From JAWPMT01 sp965601475 (GTDB lineage Bacteria; Bacteroidota; Bacteroidia; Cytophagales; Cyclobacteriaceae), in contig OZ271832.1 in assembly GCA_965601475.1 (NCBI GenBank), positions 4,464,001 through 4,528,000 of the forward strand: DNA of 64,000 nucleotides. The letters are read 5' to 3'. Each line of letters opens with the position of its first letter. Within the stretch, counting starts at the first letter, position 1. The position numbers and the translations under genes are program-made. A model generated the notes under the pieces. The model was given only the letters and a program-made list of their open reading frames with translations, was not told the DNA's origin and did no database searches. Positions 43,656-52,827 of this stretch are shown one piece after another.

Positions 43656-44840
43656 ATGAAGTTATTCACCAGCCTCCTCCTGCTTGGCTGTATTTTTTTA
43701 TCTCCAGATGGAAATGCACAAAGGCTAAGGGCTAAAGCTCATTATGATTTGGCTATCGAACAAATTGCCAGGGAAAGATATGATTCGGCACTCTACAATT
43801 TGAATAGATCTATTGTTTTAAGGCGAAGTGCCGATGCCTATTTCACAAGAGGAACCCTCTACGAGTACGCCGGAGAAGACCTTCGGGCCATCGACGACTT
43901 CAGCTCCAGCATAGAACTGCGTAATGACTTCACCGAAGCCTATTTCAAACGGGGTGAGGTTTACCTGAAGAATGGCATTTATGCCAGGGCAATCAAGGAT
44001 TTCGACTACTTGATCGACTTTGAGGGAGGGGAGAATACGCAGGCGGTGTTCTTTAAGATCGACCCGCGTGGCATAGATCAGGTCGAAGTTACCACGATGG
44101 TCAAGATGAAAGCTTCCGTAAAGGCCTTGAGGAGTCAGGCATACCAGGCGATTGGCGAATATGATAAGGCGATGGCGGATATCACGGATGCCATGACCGC
44201 AGATTCGTCAGCGGGAAATCTGGTCAATCGGGCGCTATTGTTTGAAGAGCTTGGTGAACTGGAGAAGGCCAAGCAAGACTTGAAATGGGCGACAGCGATG
44301 GAACCATCCAACGAAATTGCCTGGTTCAACCTGATGGTGCTGGATCAGGAAACGGACGTACCTGAGACCATGCAACGAACGCCATCATTTGGGCCCATGT
44401 TGTCTTATCGCGCGGTGGAGGAATACGAAAAGGGAAACCTGGACAAAGCCAAACGGCTATTTGATGAGGCCCTGAAGCTAGAACCTAAGAATGTCAATCT
44501 GCTACTCAACGCTGGTCGTCTCGATCTCAGCCAGGGTGATTATGGTCGAGCTCGATCGAAGTTTCTTCGGGTGCTCGATATTGATGAGTCGAGGTTCGAA
44601 GCTTATTACCTGACGGGCAACACCTTCTTCAGGGAGCGTAGATTTCAGGATGCTGCAGCCTTCTATGAACAGTTTCTAGCCAGGGATAAGAGCAATGGCT
44701 CCATCTGGTACAATGCGGCCATGACCTATTTTGAATTGGATCAGGAAGAAGAAGCTTGCACGTATCTGCAACGCGCTTTGGACAGGGGTATGTCGGCAGC
44801 CAAGCCACAACTTGAGCGGCGCTGCATCGAAAATCAATAA
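43656..44840 (+). CDS. Secreted tetratricopeptide-repeat protein
   Basis: 394 residues with a signal peptide (about 1-21, ending GNAQ-R). About 7-8 TPR units follow, for example YDSALYNLNRSIVLRRSADA, EDLRAIDDFSSSIELRND, EYDKAMADITDAMTADSS, GNLDKAKRLFDEALKLEP and RFQDAAAFYEQFLARD. Likely a periplasmic scaffold for protein-protein contacts. No enzymatic domain. The 3' end overlaps the convergent arginine decarboxylase gene by 7 bp. Confidence 0.85.
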   Translation: MKLFTSLLLLGCIFLSPDGNAQRLRAKAHYDLAIEQIARERYDSALYNLNRSIVLRRSADAYFTRGTLYEYAGEDLRAIDDFSSSIELRNDFTEAYFKRGEVYLKNGIYARAIKDFDYLIDFEGGENTQAVFFKIDPRGIDQVEVTTMVKMKASVKALRSQAYQAIGEYDKAMADITDAMTADSSAGNLVNRALLFEELGELEKAKQDLKWATAMEPSNEIAWFNLMVLDQETDVPETMQRTPSFGPMLSYRAVEEYEKGNLDKAKRLFDEALKLEPKNVNLLLNAGRLDLSQGDYGRARSKFLRVLDIDESRFEAYYLTGNTFFRERRFQDAAAFYEQFLARDKSNGSIWYNAAMTYFELDQEEEACTYLQRALDRGMSAAKPQLERRCIENQ

Positions 44841-46219
44841 CCCAGGATCTTCATCATCGACTCATCGTCCTGTTCTTCGGCAAATAGCTTGGTAGTCATG
44901 TTCCCATCGCCATCTTTGTCCACGATGACGTGCTTTGGTGCGGGTATAAGGCAATGCTGAATGCCTCCGTAGCCCCCAAGAGATTCCTGATAGGCCCCCG
45001 TGTGGAAAAACCCAAAGTACAGCGTGTCGCCATTGTCAATCTTCGGAAGAAATACTTCGGTGATGTGTGCTTCGGAATCGTAATAGTCCATGCTATCACA
45101 GGTAAGCCCTCCGATATTGACTTTGTGATGCTCCTGATCCCACTGATTGATGGGGAGCAGAATGAATTTTTCGTTTAGCCCCCAAACGTCGGGCATATGG
45201 GTGATGAAAGAGCCATCCATCATGTACCAGAGCTCCTTGTCGTTTTGTAGCTTTTGTCCTAAGACCGAGTAAATCGTGGCACCACTCTCTCCGACAGTGT
45301 AGCTTCCAAATTCCGTAAAAATATTGGGCGTGGGGACGTGATTTTTCTTACAAATCCATTGCACATTTTCCACAATCTGCTCCGCCATATACACATAGTC
45401 GTACTCAAAGTGTAGGGAGTTCTTGATTGGAAACCCTCCGCCGATGTCGATACTGTCGAGTTCCGGACAGATCTTCTTCAATTCACAATACTTATGAATA
45501 AACCTGCTGAGTTCACTCCAATAGTAGGCGGTGTCCTTGATGCCAGTGTTGATAAAATAGTGTAGCACTTTCAACTTGGCCTTGGAAGGTTTAATCCGGT
45601 TTTCGTAGTGCGGAATGATATCATTATACCTGATCCCCAACCTACTCGTATAGAAAGCGAAATTTGGTTCTTCATCCGCAGCTACCCGCATGCCTACTTC
45701 ATAGGGTCGATCTACCTGATCTTCGTAGTAGGAAAGTTCGTTGAGGTTGTCGAGAATGGGTATACAATTAACGAAACCCTCATTGATTAATTCTGCCACC
45801 CGCTGGAGGTAAAGCGGTCGTTTGAAGCCATTACACAGGATGAAGATCTCCTTGTCTATTTTCCCGGCCTCACAGAGTCTTTTCACTATGGAGATATCGA
45901 ATGCTGAAGATGTCTCAATGTGCGCGCCTGCATGAGTGGCCTCTTCCATTACAAAATTGAAATGTGAGGACTTGGTACAGTAGCAGTAGATATATTCTCC
46001 TTCGTAGTTGTATTTGCGGATTGCCTCGCCAAAAATCTTACGTGCCTTGGTGATGTTTTCGGAGATTTTTGGCACGTAGGAGAGCTTCAAGGGTGTGCCA
46101 TATTTCTCAATGATCTGCATCAGGTCGATTTCGTGAAAATAAAGTGCATTGTTCTCGACTCTGAACTCTGGTGTAGGGAAGTAGAAAGTTTGATCAATTA
46201 GATCAGCGTACGATTTCAT
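44834..46219 (-). CDS. Arginine decarboxylase (short bacterial type)
   Basis: 461 residues, PLP-dependent fold III enzyme. Converts arginine to agmatine for polyamine synthesis. Signatures: YIYCYCTKSSHFNFVMEEA (PLP Lys), GAHIETSSAFDISIVKRL, DSIDIGGGFPIKNSL (Gly-rich phosphate loop), FTEFGSYTVGESG, GLTCDSMDYY (catalytic Cys from the partner subunit) and FFHTGAYQESLGG. It is shorter than E. coli SpeA (about 658 residues) and belongs to the compact group typical of Bacteroidetes. No agmatinase gene is next to it. Divergent from two guanidino-modifying-enzyme genes. Confidence 0.88.
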   Translation of the reverse strand: MKSYADLIDQTFYFPTPEFRVENNALYFHEIDLMQIIEKYGTPLKLSYVPKISENITKARKIFGEAIRKYNYEGEYIYCYCTKSSHFNFVMEEATHAGAHIETSSAFDISIVKRLCEAGKIDKEIFILCNGFKRPLYLQRVAELINEGFVNCIPILDNLNELSYYEDQVDRPYEVGMRVAADEEPNFAFYTSRLGIRYNDIIPHYENRIKPSKAKLKVLHYFINTGIKDTAYYWSELSRFIHKYCELKKICPELDSIDIGGGFPIKNSLHFEYDYVYMAEQIVENVQWICKKNHVPTPNIFTEFGSYTVGESGATIYSVLGQKLQNDKELWYMMDGSFITHMPDVWGLNEKFILLPINQWDQEHHKVNIGGLTCDSMDYYDSEAHITEVFLPKIDNGDTLYFGFFHTGAYQESLGGYGGIQHCLIPAPKHVIVDKDGDGNMTTKLFAEEQDDESMMKILGY

Positions 46220-46328
46220 CTATTTTTCAATATTGCCTGCAAGTATCGAAGAAAAAACTCATTTGAAGCCCTGCTGTTTTTTAATCGTAGCCAATTCTTA
46301 ATATCGTTCTGCGAATCATTCAAATCAT

Positions 46329-46336
46329 TAATTTTG
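46329..46336 (+). promoter_or_regulatory. -7 promoter element of the guanidino-hydrolase/argS operon
   Basis: TAATTTTG fits TAnnTTTG and lies 25 bp before the start codon at 46362. GTTCTG at 46306-46311 may be a degenerate -33 element. It drives the rightward operon opposite arginine decarboxylase. Confidence 0.45.
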
Positions 46337-46361
46337 CCGCCTTCCACAGTATACCGTCAAT

Positions 46362-47276
46362 ATGATACCTATTCGAATTTTGGATGAGACAGCTCCGTTG
46401 GAGGCGGTAGTACTTGGCACAGCAGAAAGCATGGGTGGCGTTCCCGACGTGGAGCATACCTATGATCCCAAATCACGTGAGCATGTGATTCAAGGGACTT
46501 TCACAAAGGAACAAGATGCGGAAAAGGAGATGCAGGCACTCCTTGACGTTTTTGCCAGGTATCAGGTACAGGTTTTTCGGCCATCGAACCTCCAGGACTT
46601 GAATCAGATTTTTGCACGGGATGTGGGTATTGTCGTTGGAGATAAGATGATTGTTCCTCGCATTTTTGAGGATCGCCTTCGTGAGACCCAGGGCATAACT
46701 CACATTCTCGATGAAATCGATCAGGTGATCCGACCCAATTCATCGGCGAGGATGGAAGGTGGGGATGTCATGCCATGGAAAGGGAAGATCTTTGTAGGGT
46801 ATTCGAAAGCCGAGGATTTTGATAAATACAAAGTGGCACGAACCAATGAAGAGGGTGTTGATTTTCTGAGACGGACATTTCCTGATTGGGAGGTTTGTGC
46901 CTTTGAATTGAAGAAATCCGATACGGAGCCTCGAGACAATGCCTTGCATTTGGATTGTTGTTTCCAGCCCGTGGGGAATAACAAAGCCATCATTTATCCA
47001 GGTGGATTTAAGCATGCCGAGGACGTAGATTTTCTATTTGAGTTTTTTGGACGAGAGAACGTATTTGAAATCACGCGGCAGGAGATGTACGAAATGAACT
47101 CCAATGTTTTCTCTATTGCGCCTGATGTGGTTGTTTCTGAAGTATCATTTCATAGATTGAATGCGCAATTGGAGGATTGGGGTATGACTGTGGAACGCGT
47201 ACCTTATGCGGAGATTTCCAAAATGGAAGGCTTGTTTCGATGTTCTACCCTGCCTTTGAGAAGAAGTTATGTATAG
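46362..47276 (+). CDS. Amidinotransferase/arginine deiminase-fold enzyme
   Basis: 304 residues of the guanidino-modifying superfamily. The catalytic triad region is visible: RMEGGDVMPWKGK (Glu/Asp), NALHLDCCFQPVGNNKAI (His) and GLFRCSTLPLRR (nucleophilic Cys near the C-terminus). Substrate may be arginine, agmatine or a methylated arginine; the family includes arginine deiminase, DDAH and glycine amidinotransferase, and the sequence alone does not separate them. It overlaps the next gene by 8 nt. The adjacent arginine decarboxylase and argS suggest arginine as substrate or precursor. Confidence 0.8.
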   Translation: MIPIRILDETAPLEAVVLGTAESMGGVPDVEHTYDPKSREHVIQGTFTKEQDAEKEMQALLDVFARYQVQVFRPSNLQDLNQIFARDVGIVVGDKMIVPRIFEDRLRETQGITHILDEIDQVIRPNSSARMEGGDVMPWKGKIFVGYSKAEDFDKYKVARTNEEGVDFLRRTFPDWEVCAFELKKSDTEPRDNALHLDCCFQPVGNNKAIIYPGGFKHAEDVDFLFEFFGRENVFEITRQEMYEMNSNVFSIAPDVVVSEVSFHRLNAQLEDWGMTVERVPYAEISKMEGLFRCSTLPLRRSYV

Positions 47277-48219
47277 TCAGATCACAGATTCCGTATTCAT
47301 GGTTCGTCCGATACAATTCTATCGCAACGAGCAGACAGCTGTGAACAACTATTTCCAGCATGACTTACCAGATATCTCAAATCTCGAGATACAGGAGAAA
47401 GCACTTGAGGAGTTCGATCTGTTCGTCGACAAACTTCGGCTCAATAAGATTCATGTAGAGGTATTCAATGATAATACCTCCTTCGAGACGCCTGATTCTA
47501 TCTTTCCCAATAACTGGCTGACGATGCATGATGATGGTGTAATTCTCACCTATCCGATGTTTGCAGAAAACAGAAGGAAGGAACGGCGAGACGATATCAT
47601 TGACCATCTGAAGAAGAGCTTCTTTGTGCACGAGGTACAGACCTTCTCAGCATGGGAGAAGGAGGGTAAATTCCTGGAGGGTACAGGCAGCTTGATCTTG
47701 GACAGACCCAATAGAATTGTCTACGCGGCCATTTCCGATCGAACGTCCTTTGACGTCCTGGAGGACTTTTGCAAGAGAGTCGGGTACACGGCAGTCATCT
47801 TTGATGCCAATCAGACGGTGGATGAGGAGCGACTGCCGATCTACCACACCAATGTGATGATGTCCATCGGAGAGAACTTTGCTGTGGTTTGCCTGGATTG
47901 TATCGACGATCCTGTTGAAAGGGCCAAGGTGGATTTCAATTTGAAGAAGACAGGCAAAGAGATCATCGCCATTTCCGAAGAGCAGGTAGTGAATTTTGCT
48001 GGAAATATCTTGCAAGTTCGAAATTCGATCGGGAAGCCCATCATTGTGATGTCGGAAGCGGCGTATAAGTCGTTCAGCGGCAAGCAGCTTAAGGCACTGG
48101 ATCGCCATGGTCATATACTTTTTTCTCCGATCCCTACCATTGAGAAATATGGAGGTGGAGGCGTGCGGTGTATGATGGCCGAGATATTCTTACCAACTCC
48201 CACTTTGAAAATACATTAA
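47269..48219 (+). CDS. CtlX-like amidinotransferase-fold hydrolase
   Basis: 316 residues. Opens with SVFMVRPIQFYRNEQTAVNNYF. Catalytic elements of the same superfamily: DSIFPNNWLTMHDDG, KFLEGTGSLILDR (Glu/Asp region), RLPIYHTNVMMSIG (His) and YGGGGVRCMMAEIF (Cys). This set resembles citrulline/arginine-utilisation hydrolases of the CtlX type. It differs from the preceding paralogue in length and motif sequence. Overlaps the upstream gene by 8 nt and lies 4 bp before argS, so the three form one operon. Confidence 0.8.
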   Translation: MYSQITDSVFMVRPIQFYRNEQTAVNNYFQHDLPDISNLEIQEKALEEFDLFVDKLRLNKIHVEVFNDNTSFETPDSIFPNNWLTMHDDGVILTYPMFAENRRKERRDDIIDHLKKSFFVHEVQTFSAWEKEGKFLEGTGSLILDRPNRIVYAAISDRTSFDVLEDFCKRVGYTAVIFDANQTVDEERLPIYHTNVMMSIGENFAVVCLDCIDDPVERAKVDFNLKKTGKEIIAISEEQVVNFAGNILQVRNSIGKPIIVMSEAAYKSFSGKQLKALDRHGHILFSPIPTIEKYGGGGVRCMMAEIFLPTPTLKIH

Positions 48220-48223
48220 TTGA

Positions 48224-50011
48224 GTGATGAATTTTGAAAGCAATTTGAAGGCGCAACTCAGTGCCGCAATGCTGGAACTTTACGGCTTTGAGGTGTCGCC
48301 TGAGGCGCTCGCCATACAGCCCACCAAAAAGGAATTTGAAGGCAGCCATACTTTCGTGGTCTTCCCATACCTCAAAGTTGCCAGGCAGAAGCCTGAGGAG
48401 ATGGCAAATGCCTTGGGTGTTTTCGTGAAAGAAGGGCTATCATTCATCGCAGGGTACAATGTTGTCAAGGGGTTTTTGAATTTCAAGCTTACTGACGGGG
48501 CATGGATTAATGTCCTCAATGATCTTTCTAAGCAAAACGACTACGGTCGAGTGGCTCCTACTGGTCAGAAAGTCATGGTTGAGTTTTCGTCTCCCAACAC
48601 GAATAAGCCCCTTCACCTTGGCCATCTACGCAATAACTTTTTAGGCGATAGTATGTCCCGAATCCTGGCATTTGCGGGATATCATGTGATGAAGACCAAT
48701 CTTGTAAATGATCGTGGTATACACATATGCAAGTCGATGTTGGCATATGAGCGATTCGGGGCAGGTGAGACTCCGGAATCTGCCGGAATCAAGGGGGATC
48801 ACCTCATCGGGCAATACTACGTGAAGTTCGATCAGGCCTACAAGGGAGAGGTCAAGGAGCTTGTATCCTCTGGTGTTCCTGAGGAAAGGGCAAAGAAAGA
48901 AGCGCCATTGATGCTGGCTGCGCAGGAAATGCTCAAGCGATGGGAAGCAGGGGACAAGGAAACGGTTGCACTGTGGGAAAAAATGAATGGCTGGGTTTAT
49001 GATGGTTTCGATGAAACCTACAAGACCATGGGAATTGTCTTTGACAAGATCTACAAGGAATCGGACACCTATTTACTTGGGAAGAATATCGTAGAGGAAG
49101 GTCTGGAAAAAGGGGTATTCTTTCTAAAGGATGATGGATCGGTGTGGGTTGACCTCGCCGGAGAAGGCCTTGATGAGAAGTTGGTCTTAAGGTCTGACGG
49201 CACTGCTGTTTACATGACCCAGGACATGGGTACTTGCGACCACAAATATGAAGACTTTCCGTTCGATCGGTCGGTATATGTGGTCGGGAATGAGCAGGAT
49301 TACCACTTCAAGGTTCTATTCTCGATCATGAAGAAAATCGGAAGGAATTATGCCGACGGGCTTCACCACTTATCCTATGGCATGGTGGACCTTCCATCTG
49401 GCAAGATGAAGTCAAGGGAGGGGACTGTTGTAGATGCCGATGACCTCATGCAGGAGATGTTTGATACAGCTGAACAACATACGCGGGAGCTGGGCAAGAT
49501 CGAGGGAATGGAGCCTGCCGAAGCTGAAGATTTGTATCATATCCTGGGATTGGGAGCGCTGAAGTACTTCTTACTGAAGGTGGATCCCAGAAAGAGAATC
49601 TTATTCGATCCCAAGGAGTCGGTGGAATTTCAAGGAAACACGGGGCCCTTTATTCAGTATACCCACGCCCGTATCTCTGCCATTTTGCGAAGGGCTAAAG
49701 CGCTTGATCTTGAACAAGGAAGCGTCCTTGTTGATTTACCTCTTAACCAACATGAGCTTGAGGTGATAGCAACACTTTCAAAATTTCCCGAAGTCATCGT
49801 CGGAGCGGCCAAGGCCTACTCGCCAGCAGCAGTCGCCCAGTATGTGTACGACCTGGCAAAGGCCTACAACGCATTCTATCAGGAGGTGCCTATCTTTAAT
49901 GAAGAGCGAAGTGAGCTGGTGCAACTGCGTGTGGCAATTTCCGCTGCTGTGGCCAGGGTGATCAAGACCGGTATGGGACTGCTTGGCATCAATGTCCCTG
50001 AGAGAATGTGA
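48224..50011 (+). CDS. argS: Arginyl-tRNA synthetase
   Basis: 595 residues, class I aminoacyl-tRNA synthetase. HIGH equivalent: SSPNTNKPLHLGHLRNNFLG. KMSKS equivalent: LPSGKMKSREGTVVDADDLM. The N-terminal Add-1 domain is present and the C-terminal anticodon domain is recognisable (GPFIQYTHARISAILRRA, AVAQYVYDLAKAYNAFYQE, SAAVARVIKTGMGLLGI, ending in PERM). It starts 4 bp after the CtlX-like gene and overlaps menA by 1 nt. Placement with three arginine enzymes is notable. Confidence 0.96.
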   Translation: MMNFESNLKAQLSAAMLELYGFEVSPEALAIQPTKKEFEGSHTFVVFPYLKVARQKPEEMANALGVFVKEGLSFIAGYNVVKGFLNFKLTDGAWINVLNDLSKQNDYGRVAPTGQKVMVEFSSPNTNKPLHLGHLRNNFLGDSMSRILAFAGYHVMKTNLVNDRGIHICKSMLAYERFGAGETPESAGIKGDHLIGQYYVKFDQAYKGEVKELVSSGVPEERAKKEAPLMLAAQEMLKRWEAGDKETVALWEKMNGWVYDGFDETYKTMGIVFDKIYKESDTYLLGKNIVEEGLEKGVFFLKDDGSVWVDLAGEGLDEKLVLRSDGTAVYMTQDMGTCDHKYEDFPFDRSVYVVGNEQDYHFKVLFSIMKKIGRNYADGLHHLSYGMVDLPSGKMKSREGTVVDADDLMQEMFDTAEQHTRELGKIEGMEPAEAEDLYHILGLGALKYFLLKVDPRKRILFDPKESVEFQGNTGPFIQYTHARISAILRRAKALDLEQGSVLVDLPLNQHELEVIATLSKFPEVIVGAAKAYSPAAVAQYVYDLAKAYNAFYQEVPIFNEERSELVQLRVAISAAVARVIKTGMGLLGINVPERM

Positions 50012-50910
50012 TGGCTGCAGCAAAAGACTGGATCGAGGCCTTTAGATTGCGAACTTTGCCGCTGGCGTTTTCCTGCATTTTGATGGGTGCGTTTTTGGCT
50101 GCTTCTTCCGAGGCCTTTGACCTGTCCATTTTGGGCTTGTCGCTATTGACCACATTGTTTCTGCAAATTCTGTCGAACCTGGCCAACGATTATGGGGACA
50201 GTATTTCCGGAGTGGACAGCGCTGATCGACAGGGGCCATCTCGGACCGTCCAGTCCGGCAAAATCTCTAAGGAGCAAATGCGTGTTGCGCTGATCATCTT
50301 CAGTCTACTTGCCTTTGCCACTGGGCTCACACTCATTTTTGTTGCCTTCAATGGCAATTGGAAACTCATTTTGGCTTTCCTGCTATTGGGCATTGCATCA
50401 ATCATCGCGGCCATAAGATATACCGTGGGTTCCAACCCCTATGGCTATGCAGGTTTCGGGGATCTTTTTGTTTTCATCTTCTTCGGGTTGACTGGAGTAT
50501 GCGGAAGCTATTTTCTGCATACCCAGGATCTGCCGGTGGAAATCATCCTGCCCGCAGTGACCTGTGGTCTGTTTTCAGTAGGTGTCCTGAACATCAACAA
50601 TACCAGGGACATTGATTCAGACAAAGCTGCCGGGAAGCGAAGTATCCCAGTGCGAATAGGTCATAAAAATGCCTTGAGGTATCAAGTGGCCCTGATAAGT
50701 TTGGGTTGGTTCTCTATGCTGGTGTTTAGCTTGGCAACAAGCGATCATTTTTTGGATTTCGTCTACTTGCTTGCTTTGCCGCTGTTCGTCCTTCACCTGT
50801 CCAGGGTATTTAAGGCAAAGGAACCTTCACAATTGGATCCGCTTCTGAAGCAGCTTGCAATCTTAACCATGCTCTTTGTACTGCTGTTTGGTGTTGGCTT
50901 CATTTTCTAG
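50011..50910 (+). CDS. menA: 1,4-dihydroxy-2-naphthoate polyprenyltransferase
   Basis: 299 residues, about 8 TM helices. Adds the prenyl chain in menaquinone synthesis. The two Asp motifs of UbiA prenyltransferases are present: NLANDYGDSISGVDSADR and NTRDIDSDKAAGKRSIPVRI. The ATG at 50011 overlaps the argS stop (TGATG); a GTG one codon earlier at 50008 is an alternative. Menaquinone synthesis fits the Bacteroidetes respiratory chain and the menC gene at 23579. Confidence 0.93.
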   Translation: MAAAKDWIEAFRLRTLPLAFSCILMGAFLAASSEAFDLSILGLSLLTTLFLQILSNLANDYGDSISGVDSADRQGPSRTVQSGKISKEQMRVALIIFSLLAFATGLTLIFVAFNGNWKLILAFLLLGIASIIAAIRYTVGSNPYGYAGFGDLFVFIFFGLTGVCGSYFLHTQDLPVEIILPAVTCGLFSVGVLNINNTRDIDSDKAAGKRSIPVRIGHKNALRYQVALISLGWFSMLVFSLATSDHFLDFVYLLALPLFVLHLSRVFKAKEPSQLDPLLKQLAILTMLFVLLFGVGFIF

Positions 50911-50978
50911 AGAAGCAAGCATTTCTTTTTTCCCTTCACTTTTATTTAAATTGACTTAAAAATGGATTGACCTGAGAT

Positions 50979-51824
50979 ATGAACAAGATACTCGTCCCCT
51001 TTGATTTTTCGGATATCGCGGAAAATGCCCTGAAATTTGCTGGTCAGATGGCCAAGCGCACCAACGGCTGCAAGCTTGTTGTCTTGAATGTGGTAGAGCA
51101 TCCCACTGCAGCATCATTCAAGACCATGGGGGTGACGGACTATGACCCCGAACAGAATGTATACCTTTCGAAACTGATAGACTCGGTGAAGGAGAAGCTG
51201 GATGCTATTCTCGCGGAGGATCTGGTAGGTGTGGACGCTTCTCACAAAATCAAAATAGGTAATCCCTACCACGAGATAGGCAATGAGATCGGTGAAGAAA
51301 GCGCAGACCTGGTGGTTATGGGTACTGCCGGAGCCTCAGGTTTGGAAGAATTTTTCGTCGGATCAAATGCCGAGCGCGTCGTCCGTACAGCGCCTTGTCC
51401 TGTGATCACCATGCAGGAACCAACAGATATCTCGGAAATACAGGACATTGTCTTTGCTTCTAACTTTCATGATGTGAAGCCCAATTTTGTGGACCACATA
51501 TTGAAGCTGCAAACTGTCTTTGATGCAGAGCTAAAGATTGTCAAGGTCAATACACCTGCCAATTTTACTTCCACCCGCCATGACCAGGAGGTGATGGATG
51601 ACTTTATCAAGCGCTTTGATATTCAAAACTGTACGACTGCCATCTACAACTACACCAATGAAGAGGATGGTATAGTAGCCTATGCCGAGGATATAGACGC
51701 CGATATGATTGCCCTGGGCACTCATCAACGAACGGGTCTCGGACATTTCCTGAGCGGGAGCATAGCGGAAGATGTAGTCAATCATGCAAAGCGCCCGGTT
51801 TGGACACTAGATTTGGGCATTTGA
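50979..51824 (+). CDS. Universal stress protein, two UspA domains
   Basis: 281 residues, tandem Usp folds. The first domain opens with KILVPFDFSDIAENALKFAG and ends with the ATP-type motif VVMGTAGASGLEEFFVGSNA then VVRTAPCPVITM. The second is less conserved (IVFASNFHDVKPNFVDHI) but ends MIALGTHQRTGLGHFLSGSI and VVNHAKRPVWTLDL. Such tandem USPs are widespread in Bacteroidetes and act as stress or energy sensors; the partner is unknown. Followed after 143 bp by hisG. Confidence 0.9.
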   Translation: MNKILVPFDFSDIAENALKFAGQMAKRTNGCKLVVLNVVEHPTAASFKTMGVTDYDPEQNVYLSKLIDSVKEKLDAILAEDLVGVDASHKIKIGNPYHEIGNEIGEESADLVVMGTAGASGLEEFFVGSNAERVVRTAPCPVITMQEPTDISEIQDIVFASNFHDVKPNFVDHILKLQTVFDAELKIVKVNTPANFTSTRHDQEVMDDFIKRFDIQNCTTAIYNYTNEEDGIVAYAEDIDADMIALGTHQRTGLGHFLSGSIAEDVVNHAKRPVWTLDLGI

Positions 51825-51863
51825 TGGCCTTGAATTCTTGTCTGGCCGATTAGATTTGCACTC

Positions 51864-51928
51864 GTTTTGCTGAGGTTGGCAAAACAATTTCAGTATTCAG
51901 ATACTTAGCATTAAACGCTGGTAGCAGC
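51864..51928 (+). promoter_or_regulatory. Structured leader of the histidine operon
   Basis: Two stem-loops precede hisG: GTTTTGC (51864-51870) with GCAAAAC (51879-51885), and GCTG (51917-51920) with CAGC (51925-51928). They sit before the terminator-like hairpin at 51942. I find no short His-rich leader peptide here, so classical hisL-type attenuation is not supported. The first hairpin may instead end the universal stress protein transcript. Confidence 0.35.
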
Positions 51929-51941
51929 AAAAAAAATACGG

Positions 51942-51967
51942 AGCACATCTCGATGTGCTTTTCTCTT
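51942..51967 (+). terminator. Intrinsic-terminator/attenuator hairpin abutting the hisG start
   Basis: AGCACAT-CTCG-ATGTGCT (51942-51959) is a perfect 7-bp stem with a 4-nt loop, followed by TTTT and a T/C-rich run that ends directly at the hisG ATG (51968). The position means it either stops transcription before hisG or hides the ribosome site. Either would control the operon. It could also terminate the upstream gene with the operon promoter inside it, but there is no room for a promoter after it. Confidence 0.6.
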
Positions 51968-52825
51968 ATGTCTCAACTAAAAATAGCAGTTCAGAAATCT
52001 GGACGATTGAGCGAAGACACACTGAAACTCTTCAAAGAGTGTGGCATCAAGTTCAACAATGGAGCGAAGAAGCTGAAAGCCCTGTCCACCAATTTTCCGG
52101 TTGAATTCCTTTTCCTTAGAGATGATGATATCCCTGGATATGTGGAGGATGGGATTGCGGACCTTGGTGTCGTCGGTCAGAATGTGCATCTCGAAGCGGG
52201 TAAAAATATTGAGGAGGTCAAGGCGCTTGGTTTCTCAAAATGCAGGCTCTCCCTGGCTATTCCCAGAGAGGCACTATATGAAGGTGTCGGGTTTTTCGAA
52301 GGGAAACGCATTGCTACGAGCTATCCGGTGATCCTCGAAGGCTATCTCTCCCAACAGGGAATAAGTGCTGATGTTCATGAAATTAGTGGTTCGGTCGAGA
52401 TTGCTCCTGGTATTGGATTGGCCGACGGAATTCTGGATATCGTTAGCTCGGGAAGTACGCTGATGAGCAATGGTCTCAAAGAAGTGGAGGTCGTCATGAA
52501 ATCTGAAGCCATATTGGTGGCCAACAGACAGTTGGAAGCCGGCAAACTTCAGTTGCTTGAGGACTTGACCTTCAGAATAGACGCCGTGCTTGCCGGTCGC
52601 AACAACAAATACGTCCTTCTCAATGCACCTAATGACAGGATTGATCAGATCCTGGCACTGATACCGGGCATGCGTAGTCCCACTGTGATGCCATTGGCGA
52701 CGGAAGGTTGGAGCAGTATTCACTCGGTGATCAACGAAGACGAATTCTGGGTGAATATTGGCAAAGTACGGGAAGCAGGGGCAGAGGGTATCCTGGTAGT
52801 CCCCATCGAAAAAATGATTCGCTAG
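51968..52825 (+). CDS. hisG: ATP phosphoribosyltransferase (long form)
   Basis: 285 residues from MSQLKIAVQKSGRLSEDTL; the longer frame from 51953 starts within the terminator hairpin. First step of histidine synthesis (ATP plus PRPP). The long form has two periplasmic-binding-like lobes and a C-terminal ACT-like regulatory domain for feedback by histidine (about 215-285, KYVLLNAPNDRIDQILALIP, LVVPIEKMI). Motifs: DDDIPGYVEDGIADLGVVGQ and LADGILDIVSSGSTLMSNGL. Followed 2 bp later by hisD. Confidence 0.95.
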   Translation: MSQLKIAVQKSGRLSEDTLKLFKECGIKFNNGAKKLKALSTNFPVEFLFLRDDDIPGYVEDGIADLGVVGQNVHLEAGKNIEEVKALGFSKCRLSLAIPREALYEGVGFFEGKRIATSYPVILEGYLSQQGISADVHEISGSVEIAPGIGLADGILDIVSSGSTLMSNGLKEVEVVMKSEAILVANRQLEAGKLQLLEDLTFRIDAVLAGRNNKYVLLNAPNDRIDQILALIPGMRSPTVMPLATEGWSSIHSVINEDEFWVNIGKVREAGAEGILVVPIEKMIR

Positions 52826-52827
52826 AT

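Noticed and set aside
51831..51941. His leader peptide upstream of hisG
   Set aside because: No short frame with consecutive His codons is present, so a hisL-type attenuator is not supported.
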